From Dyadobacter psychrophilus (GTDB lineage Bacteria > Bacteroidota > Bacteroidia > Cytophagales > Spirosomataceae), in assembly GCF_900167945.1 (NCBI RefSeq), contig NZ_FUZA01000001.1:744001-808000 (forward strand): 64,000 nucleotides of DNA, written 5' to 3'. The position numbers and the translations under genes are program-made. The first letter of the stretch is position 1. Each line of letters starts with the position of its first letter. Under the pieces are notes generated by a model, which saw nothing but the letters and a program-made list of their open reading frames with translations, did no database searches and was not told the origin of the DNA. This document shows, piece after piece, positions 55,308-64,000 of the stretch.

Positions 55308-56702
55308 CTATTTTTTGGAAAACTGGTCGAATGCCAGTTTAAGATCGTCTTTCGTGGAATTATACATAATTCGTAATCCTTCCTGCCACCTGGACCCTAA
55401 GTTATTTTTTGATTCGAATTCATCTTTTGTCAGCAGGCTACTCTTGTAAAGCGCATATTTAATTACTTCATTTCTGTACACTTCGGGGGGATACTTTAAG
55501 GTTTTATATCTTTCAGAGATATCGATCGAGCTTAAAATTAATTTATGAAAATCAATTGTTGCTGTATTTTCGTTTAGCTGTTTAAGATTTGCAGAAAATC
55601 GGCTAATATCTTCGTCAGGTGCCCAACTCTCCCCTCCCACTTTAATAGTCTGAATTTTATTATATAATTGCCTATTACTCATTAGTATAGACGGGCTCCA
55701 TTTCGCAAGTTTATTTGATGTTAAACTTTTGGGTTTCCCCTTAAGGTACTCCGCAAAGACCATTGCTCCAAAATAATCTGCCTCCAATTCTTCCGCCCAA
55801 CTGAATAATTTTGTATTTAAATTTATTAATGTGTCTGCATATTTCGATATTGCTTGCATAGGGGTATTTGTTCCTATGTGCCCACGAAAGATGTGTGCAA
55901 GTTCATGGGCTATGACAAAATGCTCCATTGACGAGGTAACAATCGCCATGAAAGCTTTTTGATGATCGACGAGGGTATCATCTTCAACCCACGACGAAGC
56001 GTCTAAATGGTTCATCACTATTGAAGCGAATCTCATTTTATTTTTTGAATCAACAGCATTTGACAACAAACTAATTGAGTCTGCAAATTCAACATCTAAA
56101 TCAAGCGACTTACTTCTACCGCTATTAAATGCATCATAGTCATCTTTATTTTTTGCAAAAAATTTTACATCATATAGATAATAAAGATTTCGCGGGAGCT
56201 CATGGCAAAAAATTGCAAAAATATCATTCACAAGTATCAGTTTCTTGTAACAGCCTGCAATTTCAAATGTCCGAGCATTCACATCGCGGGTATGGTTGCT
56301 CAAAATAATAAAATCACTTGTATCAATACCTTGATTCACTAGTCTTGACGTTTGAACTAGGCTCTCAGAATAAATTCGAAACAAGTTAGTAAATGGGCCT
56401 GGGTTTTTGTACAACGATTTATTAGATAAAATTTTTCGAATTAGAGCAGCGGCGCCTGAATCTACTAGATTACCTTTTGATCTTTTGGAATAAGCCAAGA
56501 TGGAGTCGCCTGGCAAATATTGATCAACAACAAAACTTGAGTTTTGAAGAGCATTAACTATGGAAGTGGATACAGTCTCGTCACAAACGCGTTGCTTAGT
56601 TTGCGCAGTAACGTTTTTCGTTTCAGAAATGCTTTTTAGTTGTCGGGGCGAGCACATCCATATCGAGAACGAAAAACAAATTATAAATATTCCTGTTTTC
56701 AT
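55308..56702 (-). CDS. M48-like metallopeptidase lipoprotein
   Basis: The 464-residue product has a lipoprotein-type signal (FSIWMCSP, Cys17) and a zincin site: HELAH at residues 266-270 with a downstream EELEAD at 304-309 supplying the third zinc ligand, as in M48 peptidases. The N-terminal 250 residues are unassigned helices. It should be anchored in the envelope, degrading or processing proteins. It starts 7 bases after the stop of another lipoprotein gene, so the two form an operon. AT-rich like the rest of the island. Confidence 0.75.
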   Translation of the reverse strand: MKTGIFIICFSFSIWMCSPRQLKSISETKNVTAQTKQRVCDETVSTSIVNALQNSSFVVDQYLPGDSILAYSKRSKGNLVDSGAAALIRKILSNKSLYKNPGPFTNLFRIYSESLVQTSRLVNQGIDTSDFIILSNHTRDVNARTFEIAGCYKKLILVNDIFAIFCHELPRNLYYLYDVKFFAKNKDDYDAFNSGRSKSLDLDVEFADSISLLSNAVDSKNKMRFASIVMNHLDASSWVEDDTLVDHQKAFMAIVTSSMEHFVIAHELAHIFRGHIGTNTPMQAISKYADTLINLNTKLFSWAEELEADYFGAMVFAEYLKGKPKSLTSNKLAKWSPSILMSNRQLYNKIQTIKVGGESWAPDEDISRFSANLKQLNENTATIDFHKLILSSIDISERYKTLKYPPEVYRNEVIKYALYKSSLLTKDEFESKNNLGSRWQEGLRIMYNSTKDDLKLAFDQFSKK

Positions 56703-56709
56703 TTTTCCA

Positions 56710-57552
56710 CTATTTTAGACTATTAACGACACTTGAAGACAATACTGTTTTGATAAGGGCATCAGTCGATAGTGATTTTAGATATGATATTGACTCTAAT
56801 TTGCTTTTATCATCATTTCCATCAAAAGCATTTTTCGTTTTAGTATATTTTAACGCCTTATCTATGTCATAGCACCAGTAGGATAGCCGGTAATCTTTGG
56901 AATTCAAGCTATTCTGTGAATTGTATTTAACTCCATCGGCAGCAAACACCTCGCCCACTCCAATTTTTAGTTTATTATCTATTTCGGTAAATTGTTTGTA
57001 ATTAATATTTGTCAAAATAGAATTCATTATAAGACATCGGCATTTAGTATCAGAAGGTTTTGGAACATTAAGAGCAATGTCAAAAACTTTATCCCATTTC
57101 AAACTATCCTGCGATATTTTAGTGGAAGCTATGTCCTGGATAATTACTGAGTACCCACGTTTTCCAGATGAATTCAGTTCTGAACTGAACAACTGTTTCA
57201 ATAGAGCCAGTTTGACGTCCGCTTCCCAATCGCTGGTAAGCTTAGATTCGTAAACGACCTGATCGCTTAGGGGAACAGTAGTCGCTGGCCGGCCGCTTGC
57301 ACGAAGTAGAGAGGGTGGATATACAATTTGGGCATTCCCTGCGGTGTCGACATACACAATTGATCCCACAAAAGATGCTAAGTCTTCCCTAACTATTGAG
57401 GTATTCTTAAATAAAAGCCTATTTGTGTAATCGTCTGGTAATACTTTATTGACTGGAACGGCATCTATTATTTGCGTCAACGCCGATTTATTTGTACAAG
57501 CCAAAAGGTTTAGAAAGAGGAACACAAATAATCCTATGTAAAATTTGCCCAT
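56710..57552 (-). CDS. Unknown lipoprotein
   Basis: The 280-residue product starts MGKFYIGLFVFLFLNLLACT, with a clear LLAC lipobox. The rest has a mixed alpha/beta pattern, with a CRC motif in the middle. I do not recognise the family. It precedes and is surely cotranscribed with the HELAH metallopeptidase (7-base gap), so it is a likely partner, substrate or regulator of it. Confidence 0.6.
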   Translation of the reverse strand: MGKFYIGLFVFLFLNLLACTNKSALTQIIDAVPVNKVLPDDYTNRLLFKNTSIVREDLASFVGSIVYVDTAGNAQIVYPPSLLRASGRPATTVPLSDQVVYESKLTSDWEADVKLALLKQLFSSELNSSGKRGYSVIIQDIASTKISQDSLKWDKVFDIALNVPKPSDTKCRCLIMNSILTNINYKQFTEIDNKLKIGVGEVFAADGVKYNSQNSLNSKDYRLSYWCYDIDKALKYTKTKNAFDGNDDKSKLESISYLKSLSTDALIKTVLSSSVVNSLK

Positions 57553-57997
57553 CGCTTGGTATATTTAGGGTGACATAATTAACTTTTATCAATAGCAATA
57601 TACAAACAATAAATTGAGAACGTCTTTCGTGGCAATTAGTTTATTGATAGTGTATTGCGTTTAATCAGAAAGGAAGCATCGTAAATTAATATTTTATTTG
57701 AACCCTCCCTAGTTTTTAAATGTCTTGCCTACCAGAGGGAGGTTACTTCACCATAAGAGTATAAAAGAAGTGTTCTAGATATATTGATTTTTCATATGAC
57801 TATCATATGGAAAGAATTTAGAAAATTAAACATGCATATCAAACCTGATTATTAAAAAATTATTAAACGGTCAAAGAGTTTATAAAGTCGTATATCATCA
57901 AAGATCTATGATGATTAAGTTGGGTACACATGCCCGAATGTTCAGTGCTCTTTACATTGTAGCTAGCCCGACAGTGATACCCTCGGATGAGAGCTGA
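57553..57997. other. AT-rich intergenic stretch
   Basis: About 445 bases with no gene I can support. It marks the right end of the AT-rich island; relic DNA follows. Confidence 0.45.
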
Positions 57998-58174
57998 ATG
58001 AAGTCGGAGGATTACCTTTCCAAAGATACCAAATACTCCGATGTCTGGACGAAATGGTGTGATGCTACCGATGAAGAACTGACCGATAAATCCAGGGGCA
58101 TGGCTGATCTGAGACTGCTGGCTGGTCAGATCATAAGTAACGACGCAGATGATTGTGATGCCTATCGTAACTGA
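57998..58174 (+). CDS. Small ORF, 58 residues, unknown
   Basis: The ORF begins MKSEDYLSKDTKYSDVWTKW and ends SNDADDCDAYRN. It is acidic, has no membrane segment, and is followed 21 bases later by a hairpin. It resembles small element-borne proteins, but I do not recognise it. It may be a fragment. Confidence 0.35.
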   Translation: MKSEDYLSKDTKYSDVWTKWCDATDEELTDKSRGMADLRLLAGQIISNDADDCDAYRN

Positions 58175-58195
58175 CCAGTTACTTCAACGCAAAGG

Positions 58196-58219
58196 CCGGG
58201 CATTCGAAACAATGCCCGG
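58196..58219 (+). terminator. Hairpin after the small ORF
   Basis: CCGGGCATT (58196-58204) pairs exactly with AATGCCCGG (58211-58219) around CGAAAC. A weakly T-rich sequence follows (TCTAATATTCT). Confidence 0.5.
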
Positions 58220-58493
58220 TCTAATATTCTGAAAACCGATGACCAAGAAGGTTTCTGCTTCGATCGAGAAATGGCTGAAAAATATTCCACAATGCCTTGC
58301 TATTTGGGAAGCTTTCAATCGGCACTCCATTATTCGAAGTCACATTGGTCGCTGGAATAAGTTTGTAAGCGAGGGATTGGAACGAGCAAATCAATCAGCT
58401 GCTTGTCAACCAGTTCAAGTCCCGAACAAGTTGTAATCCATGATTCACGTCTTGAGCCCGTTTTTCCTACCTGACAGGGCCGAAAGATATTAG

Positions 58494-58537
58494 TTCAATG
58501 CGATATAACCGGTCATAGCCGGTTATATCGCATTGAA
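58494..58537. terminator. Perfect 19-bp hairpin at the end of the ardA relic
   Basis: TTCAATGCGATATAACCGG (58494-58512) is repeated as its reverse complement at 58519-58537 around a six-base loop. It lies directly after the ardA relic on the minus strand, where a terminator is expected. Confidence 0.6.
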
Positions 58538-58540
58538 AAC

Positions 58541-59088
58541 TCAGTAGTCTGCAAACACATACCCATCCACCTCTGTATATCCTTCTAGGAATAAATCCCT
58601 AGCGAAAGCTTTATAATCACAATATCGTTCAAGTGCCGAAGCTGCATCAGCCAACATTCCAGTTTCATCCACGTACTGGTAAACATACTCTATTTTCGTA
58701 TCCATCATCGATCCACCAAAATCCCGGCGATAGCTCTCCTGAAAACTCTCGAGTTGTTCGTCTAGTGCTTTAGCATTCCCGGGCCAGCTGCTTATCTGTT
58801 CGCAATAAGCCTTGAACGCATCACCCATCTCTTCCAGCGCTTCGAAGTACAGAAAGGCATAATCATCCAGATTACATTCTGAAATCAAGAAATCCGGAAT
58901 GTTTTCACAGTCTCGAAACATGAGCTCTGGATCAAATTCATTCTTATGGTATTCATAACAATCATGGTAAAACTCTTTTGCATCAGTGTAGTCTGTGTCA
59001 GGTCAAACCATTTCCCGAAGAGTGAACCGCTGTTGTAGATTCCTTAAGTGCCTACATAAATCCTTGGAGCATTTCCTAATGATCTCAT
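58541..59088 (-). pseudogene. ardA: Broken ArdA antirestriction protein
   Basis: From the ATG at 59088 the frame reads RSLGNAPRIYVGT and then a TAA where Tyr is expected, then GIYNSGSLFGKWFDL, which is the ArdA start. After a frame break it continues DYTDAKEFYHDCYEYHKNEF and NIPDFLISECNLDDYAFLYF, ending FARDLFLEGYTEVDGYVFAD, the ArdA C-terminal signature. About 182 residues when stitched, which fits the family. ArdA mimics DNA and blocks type I restriction enzymes; it is carried by conjugative elements. One nonsense codon and one frameshift inactivate it. Confidence 0.75.
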
Positions 59089-59282
59089 GCTTGAAAGTCT
59101 TTAAAGTTGCAAGAGCCCGGCTTTGTGCTCAGGGCAATCGCTTGTTCCACTCGAAGAAAAAGTAACGGAGCTTGCCTCATGGATGCAAAGTGGGGGGAAG
59201 GCGGCCATTGCGCGGTGTAAGGATCGTTGAAAACCGCAGTAAATAGCCGTGGGCGACCAGCCGGAGACTTTACAGCCGTCAC
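59085..59282 (-). pseudogene. ORF remnant upstream of the ardA relic
   Basis: A leftward open stretch contains VKVTAVKSPAGRPRLFTAVF and ends KDFQA with its TGA overlapping the ardA ATG. It has no good start and no family I recognise. The overlap suggests it was once cotranscribed with ardA. Confidence 0.28.
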
Positions 59283-60130
59283 TTTTACTTCGTAACTTTC
59301 GATACACTGTTGCCAGCTAATTCATCGGAAAGCATAGGGAATTGCCGGAAACTAAAAACATTTTCCCACAACAAGATTCGAAACTTGCCTCCCAGTAACT
59401 AAATCATTTTTGCAGATGTTCAACACTTGGCCGGTATGATCCACCGCCACCAATTACGATATGAAATATCGCTTCGGCAACAACTTCCTTGCACCACTCC
59501 TCGAAATCTAGGTCACGCGAAATAAAGGCACCCAACCTTAACGATATGAATAATATCATCCCGGCAACTAACACTGCGAATCATCCAAAGATGGAATAGA
59601 GATAATGAAGTACAATTGCCTATAAGACGATAAATTGAATTGGGAACAGGTTGTAAGTTAAGCTTTGAAAACTACTTGTCTCTGACAAGAGACGAAAGTA
59701 TTTGTTTCAACGCTCAATCTTTGATCAAATATTGATAAAGGCCGCCTAATCAACAATAACTACAATTCCGGGGCTAACTTCAATCAGGAAACTATCAAAG
59801 GTCTCTCAAATAGCCGGTAAATCGGGCCGTGCTTCCAATTTTCGCGAAATCAAATTGAAAACATACTTGGCAACCACTTAACGAATCATTAAGGTTTTCG
59901 TCTGCATATCCCGGGGCGTAGCCACATGCTGCGACTGACAAAGTTTTCAAAACCATTACTTGGACACCCGGCGTTAGTCAGAAGCAGGCTATACTTGGCC
60001 GGTTCAATTCTTGAATGGATCAGGCCTTTCAGAAAAATTCTACGGGCTTCTCACCACTCATGCCAGCAGCTTGCAAGAGTCCCAAATTCTCCGAAACAGC
60101 ATTGATTTCCTACGGCAGGATGGCATTTAC
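59283..60130. other. Relic DNA without a supportable gene
   Basis: Short coding-like scraps occur on the minus strand (DLDFEEWCKEVVAEAIFHIV near 59480), but no open frame has start, stop and family character. It is probably the continuation of the decayed element that held ardA. Confidence 0.45.
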
Positions 60131-61510
60131 CTATTCCGGTATCGACTTCATCCCCCATTTTCCGTTGATCCTGAATGATAATTCAAGGCCAATCGTCCAA
60201 ATGTGTCGCTGCATGCCTTCAAAAGGGTTCACATCCGTCTTGGAGATCCGGTACATCTGCGATTTATTCCAGTCGCTCAGCTGATACCAAAAGAACAGAT
60301 CAAGCCTCAGACGACCTCCTTCAATGCCAATCTCTGCGGTTGGTTTTTGAACAAAACCAGCCGTGCCACTAGCCTTATTAACGAGATTGCCTCTGTATCC
60401 GCTATAACTGAATTCGTAGTCGATGTCCTTTTGATAGCCGAGGGTATAACCTAAACCAAAATATCCGGTGGAATGCACCTTCCGGCTAAAAACAAATTCA
60501 GCGAATATCGGGACATCGACATTGTACCAGCTGAATTTCTTAGCCTGAAAGCCGATCGGGGAAGACGAAGTCACGTTTTTCCCCGGTTTGATTTCGGTGA
60601 AGAGCGCCCTGGGTTTGATGGCGAACCTAACCCGGCCTGCGTCGGGATTGGTGATCAGGTTTACGCCCAGCGCATAGCCTTTTGCCCCTGATGTTGAGTT
60701 CCCGGCATTGTCCTCATATGTGGCCGAAAGACCTACCGATACTACAGGGGCGATCGCTATCGCACGCATTCTATTGTCACGTTGGATTCTTGCTTTCAAT
60801 TGCTTGTCTTTTTGAGCAAGCTGCCGTTCGGTGTCACATCTGTTGGCCGGTTGACCAAATTCCACTAGTTGAAAGTATTTGCAGTCCGAGGCCGATATTA
60901 GTTCATCAGCAATCTGGCCGATGTCAATCATGGTGGTTAGCGGTGTAGACTCTTCTCCCGCCATTGAGCTTGAAATGATTCCGACGATTGAATTGAAATT
61001 ATCAATAACCGGCATTCCCTGCGCATAAACGTTCCCTCTGACCGTAGCAAGTTGTATTTCTGCTTTACTCAGCAATTGATTTTTGGTGAATTCACGGCTG
61101 TTGGGATACCATGTCGACTTTTGTTTGGAATCACCGATATAAGAATAAAACGGTGCCGATGCTTTGGAATAGGACTGGTAATAAGCCTTACGCCAATCAA
61201 CGGCTATATTCGCTTTCACGGCATACAAATACAGTCTTGATCCTTTGAAATTGAAAGTACGAACCTGCATCGCGAGGTAGGTCGTATTATTTTTATAGAA
61301 ATAGGTATTCAAATTATTTGGCAGCTCCTCGGGTTTCGATTGATCTGCTGTCATGACATAATAGGTATTCCCTTCCTGGCCAACTATTAATCCGTAGATT
61401 TCACCTTCCAGATATACGATATTGGGCAGATAAACTTCATGGTTGACGGATTGCGCCAGTGAGCATGTTGAAACAAGTATGAAGATGAGGCAGGGTAGAA
61501 ATTGTTTCAT
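60131..61510 (-). CDS. Pseudo-protease N-terminus with outer-membrane barrel
   Basis: The product is 459 residues from the ATG at 61510 (the TTG at 61519 is less likely). A signal peptide (FLPCLIFILVSTCSLAQ) precedes about 220 residues in a trypsin-like strand pattern, ending GNVYAQGMPVIDNFNSIVGI. There the usual GDSGxPV has no nucleophilic Ser, and no TAAH is seen. Residues about 250-459 alternate strands like an outer-membrane barrel (YFGLGYTLGYQKDIDYEFS, HIWTIGLELSFRING). It follows an active-looking trypsin-like gene by 5 bases. A catalytically dead partner or membrane anchor of that protease is a reasonable inference. Confidence 0.62.
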   Translation of the reverse strand: MKQFLPCLIFILVSTCSLAQSVNHEVYLPNIVYLEGEIYGLIVGQEGNTYYVMTADQSKPEELPNNLNTYFYKNNTTYLAMQVRTFNFKGSRLYLYAVKANIAVDWRKAYYQSYSKASAPFYSYIGDSKQKSTWYPNSREFTKNQLLSKAEIQLATVRGNVYAQGMPVIDNFNSIVGIISSSMAGEESTPLTTMIDIGQIADELISASDCKYFQLVEFGQPANRCDTERQLAQKDKQLKARIQRDNRMRAIAIAPVVSVGLSATYEDNAGNSTSGAKGYALGVNLITNPDAGRVRFAIKPRALFTEIKPGKNVTSSSPIGFQAKKFSWYNVDVPIFAEFVFSRKVHSTGYFGLGYTLGYQKDIDYEFSYSGYRGNLVNKASGTAGFVQKPTAEIGIEGGRLRLDLFFWYQLSDWNKSQMYRISKTDVNPFEGMQRHIWTIGLELSFRINGKWGMKSIPE

Positions 61511-61515
61511 GAGGT

Positions 61516-62622
61516 TCAATTATTGTTAGGGCCACGGAATTGTATTTCATAAAAAGTGAATGGAAAGACTTTTCCATCCGAATATTGGGCAAGCGCAAAT
61601 TCGAGGTGTACTTTTTCTTCAAAGAAGACCTGGCGAAGATTGAAAATAATCCAATGACCATGGATATTACTTTCTATAACCGGTGCTTTGTAAGACTTCA
61701 ACTTGATCCGCTTGTTGCTTCCAGGAAAAAACAGGGTAGCAAATGAAGGTAAATCTTCGTCAATGTGCGCAGGGTAATACAAGCGAACCTGATCTATCAT
61801 ACGTTTCTCGCCGAAAGAAATGATGTACGAGTAAGCACCGCCATCCACGATTTTCTTTTCGGACGAGCCGTCGTTGTCATACAGCGGGGTGATCAGTTCC
61901 TGCGTTTTGGAGTCCCGGATCGAGCGGATCGGAATGATCGGAACCTTCGTTGTCGGTGGTTGTGGCTTAGTTGGATGTAAATCGGGCGACGCCTCCGGTA
62001 AGCCCCATGGAATCCCCCAGTTTTCAAGCATACTTTTCAGCATCATGGCCGGGCGTGCCAGGCCCGGGCTTTTAAAAACCATTCCTACCATTGCATCCCC
62101 GGAAAACAAGGGAGTACCCGAGTCGCCATGCTGGGCACCGACCTTCGACATTAGCTGCTCCTTGTCCACGCTGGTTAGTATAGCGGCTCCCCCGAGGTCA
62201 ACCGCGCTCCGCTCGCTCCTTACGGACAAAATATAAACCGCTTTTCCGCCTTTTGGCTCCCGAACATATAGAAACGGCCTCCAAGAGCGGCCCGGGCAGA
62301 CAATGCGTAAAACCGCGACATCTAAAAATATGTTTTGTTTTAACACATCAGCCTCGCCGTCGTATCGGTTCTGAGAAAAACGAACTTTTACTTCACTGGA
62401 TTTTTCAACCACATGCGCTGCCGTGATGATAAAAATGGTATCGCCGCTGCGACCCGCCACGAATCCACTGCCTACTTCATTGAATGTACGATCCGCATTG
62501 TTGGCCCGGATCTCAACCACATTGTCGCTCAGCAGATCGCGGGCAGATGCGCTGATTGTTTGGGCAAAGGAATAAGTTAATCCCAGATATAAATAGACGG
62601 CGATGGAGATGACCGATTTCAT
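61516..62622 (-). CDS. Secreted trypsin-like serine protease with C-terminal beta domain
   Basis: The 368-residue product has a signal peptide (SVISIAVYLYLGLTYSFAQ) and a complete S1-type triad: His70 in ITAAHVV, Asp101 in FLDVAVL and Ser168 in AQHGDSGTPL. After a Pro-rich linker (about 215-235) comes a beta-sandwich-like C-terminal domain (about 260-368) that resembles a discoidin-type fold (MIDQVRLYYPAHI). No PDZ domain is visible. The start overlaps the stop of the upstream gene by an ATGA, and the barrel gene follows after 5 bases. The ATG at 62622 is preferred over the open frame to 62694. Confidence 0.82.
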   Translation of the reverse strand: MKSVISIAVYLYLGLTYSFAQTISASARDLLSDNVVEIRANNADRTFNEVGSGFVAGRSGDTIFIITAAHVVEKSSEVKVRFSQNRYDGEADVLKQNIFLDVAVLRIVCPGRSWRPFLYVREPKGGKAVYILSVRSERSAVDLGGAAILTSVDKEQLMSKVGAQHGDSGTPLFSGDAMVGMVFKSPGLARPAMMLKSMLENWGIPWGLPEASPDLHPTKPQPPTTKVPIIPIRSIRDSKTQELITPLYDNDGSSEKKIVDGGAYSYIISFGEKRMIDQVRLYYPAHIDEDLPSFATLFFPGSNKRIKLKSYKAPVIESNIHGHWIIFNLRQVFFEEKVHLEFALAQYSDGKVFPFTFYEIQFRGPNNN

Positions 62623-63759
62623 AATTGTCGTTTTGAGCGGACTAAATAGGGTATCACAAATGTCAATGCGCCCCAGAGAATGGTAAGTATCCACGAGTTG
62701 GTATCAAGCATAACACGGAAACGCGACGGCCTTTTGTCATTGGTAGCACTACTTTCCTCAATGCCCACTTCTAAAGTGGAGACCTTTCCATGAAAATTAA
62801 TTTCGAAGCCTTCCGGATCGGACTCAATGTCGATTCGCAGGGTGTCGGTAGGCCCGAGGTTCACCACATCTCCGGCCCTTACCGGCACGGAGTCCTCCTT
62901 AATCTCCACCATCCTTACCAAACCTCCTGTAACCGCAGTATGCGCCTCTCTGTTTAATAGGGGATTTGGACTCAAAGGCCAGCCGGGTAACTTTTAAATT
63001 CCGGATGCGGAATTTCTCAACTTTGTGCAGATCAATTTTGATAGGCATCGTATTGGCCTGATTGACAAAGTTCAAAGGTTCTCCCCTTAAATTCTCAACC
63101 GTACTATCGACAGACGAGAATTCACGCAAAATTCCGTTTCCGGTTGAACCTACTTTTATCCCGGAAGTCAAATCGGGGTGTGACTGCCTGATTTCCAGTC
63201 CGATATTGTCTGGGCGCTGCTGATACACGTCGATCAGGCTGTTTTCGGGCAGGTACATAGACTTGAAATTCAGAATCGAGTCCTTTTCGGAGGTAAGCAG
63301 AAAATTCCCGTTTTTTCGCCTCTGTTCGGGTCTTACGTTCTCGAATATCGCCGCTCCGCGCCAGGAAACACCTGTATTTTCCGACCTATCGCTTTTCAAC
63401 AACTCTTCATCCACATTTACAAATGAGAGTGCGGAGGTATGTATGGTCCCTGTTACCGCGGTGCTTGATGCTCCTTGCATGAGCCATATCGAAAGCCCGG
63501 CGACACACAGTATAATAACCAGTCGCGCAAACCAATATACGTGTTCAAGAAAGTGATCCTTCAAGTCCCGTAGCGCATTTAGCCGCGCCATGTTGCTTTC
63601 AACCCTTGGAAGGTTAAGGGCAGTCTGTTCAAGCATTTGATTGTACCGTTTATTGACGCGCCGGTACTGGCGTATACGACGATAGGCGGTTGCAAAACCG
63701 AACCCGCCACGAACAACTTCCCTGATTGACGGCGGAAATTTTTTATAAAAATGGCTCAT
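62619..63759 (-). pseudogene. Two-membrane-segment protein, frameshifted at a C run
   Basis: The first frame from 63759 gives a basic N-terminus (YKKFPPSIREVVRGGFGFAT), a membrane segment (FARLVIILCVAGLSIWLMQG) and beta-rich sequence, and stops at 62899 after an unnatural tail. Reading FESKSP and then one base out of phase gives LLNREAHTAVTGGLVRMVEI, a beta-rich part and a C-terminal membrane segment (ILTILWGALTFVIPYLVRS) ending at 62619. Removing one C from CCCC near 62961 restores one protein of about 373 residues. It overlaps its neighbours by ATGA on both sides. It may be a real frameshift, a sequencing error or two overlapping genes. Confidence 0.62.
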
Positions 63760-64000
63760 CCGGGGAGTTCGATCATCTTGGCTGGCAACTCTGACTTATA
63801 CCCGTCAAACGACTCGACCGTTACTTCTAATTTATACAGGCCTTTACCGATTGACCTGATGATGTCTATTTCGATAAGACGAGGACCCAACACCCGGGCT
63901 TGCCCCGCGTTAGACGCATTCATAGCATTTCCGTCGCTTTGTCCATTTTTAACCCTCAGGAGTTTATAGGTCGCAGACTTTATCGAAACATTACCAGCCA
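63756..64000 (-). CDS. C-terminal part of a beta-rich protein, cut by the window edge
   Basis: Only about 80 residues are in the window: SIKSATYKLLRVKNGQSDGN to YKLEVTVESFDGYKSELPAK and the stop. Alternating strands suggest a beta-sandwich. It overlaps the next gene by ATGA, so it is part of the same leftward operon. The family cannot be named from this fragment. Confidence 0.6.
   Translation of the reverse strand, partial: AGNVSIKSATYKLLRVKNGQSDGNAMNASNAGQARVLGPRLIEIDIIRSIGKGLYKLEVTVESFDGYKSELPAKMIELPG

Noticed and set aside
58239..58436. Small rightward ORF MTKKVSASIEKWLKN
   Set aside because: Might be a relic of an element gene, but I see no family, and frames around it are broken.
59380..59410. 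Possible tRNA T-loop (GATTCGAAAC)
   Set aside because: No acceptor, D or anticodon arms can be paired around it.
60015..60284. Rightward 89-codon ORF
   Set aside because: Mostly antisense to the barrel gene and lacks domain features.

Overview
The window looks like a chromosomal segment of a Bacteroidota species, most like a Cytophagales/Spirosomaceae (Dyadobacter-type) bacterium. The evidence is the gene content: paired LytTR regulators with membrane histidine kinases, a type IX secretion sorting domain, a GH106-like rhamnosidase, a DUF1624 acyltransferase and a DUF4494 relic. Several start sites also carry TAnnTTTG minus-7 elements typical of the phylum. I saw no convincing tRNA, rRNA or CRISPR array.

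1-34.6 kb is dense, intact chromosome. It holds a phytanoyl-CoA dioxygenase with a divergent AraC regulator, a 2H phosphoesterase, gamma-glutamyltransferase, a VOC-GNAT fusion, a GH106-like hydrolase, a DUF1624 membrane protein, a PAS-LuxR regulator, a purine permease with an exported MTA/SAH nucleosidase, a Tat-exported Gfo/Idh/MocA oxidoreductase, methionine aminopeptidase, an orphan HsdS-like protein, two LytTR two-component pairs around an AraC-type gene, and a HigBA-like toxin-antitoxin pair. Then come an AhpD-like protein, an SGNH-like protein, a redox locus (ankyrin, DUF2271, PepSY-flavoreductase, ApbE, AraC) and a large membrane patatin.

34.6-43.3 kb is a graveyard of prophage or integrative-element genes. 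It holds a XRE regulator, small membrane proteins, a single-strand-annealing-like protein, DUF4494, an M15 endolysin-type peptidase and a holin-like protein, plus a T9SS-exported beta-helix protein and a lipoprotein. Nearly all are broken by single-base losses in homopolymers or by nonsense codons.

43.3-57.6 kb is visibly AT-rich and looks acquired. It carries a secreted subtilase operon, a large Tat-exported protein with collagen-like, coiled-coil and hydrophobic segments, an IS3 element inserted into a relic IS481 transposase, a GNGK-rich secreted protein and a pair of lipoproteins, one a HELAH metallopeptidase. 57.6-60.1 kb is again relic DNA with a broken ardA antirestriction gene.

60.1-64 kb returns to higher GC. 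A leftward operon with ATGA overlaps encodes a beta-rich protein (cut by the window edge), a two-membrane-segment protein (frameshifted), an active-looking trypsin-like protease and an outer-membrane-barrel protein with a degenerate protease-like N-terminus. The most plausible undescribed systems are this trypsin operon, the subtilase operon and the 924-residue exported protein. The DUF2271-ApbE redox locus is the best functionally interpretable module.
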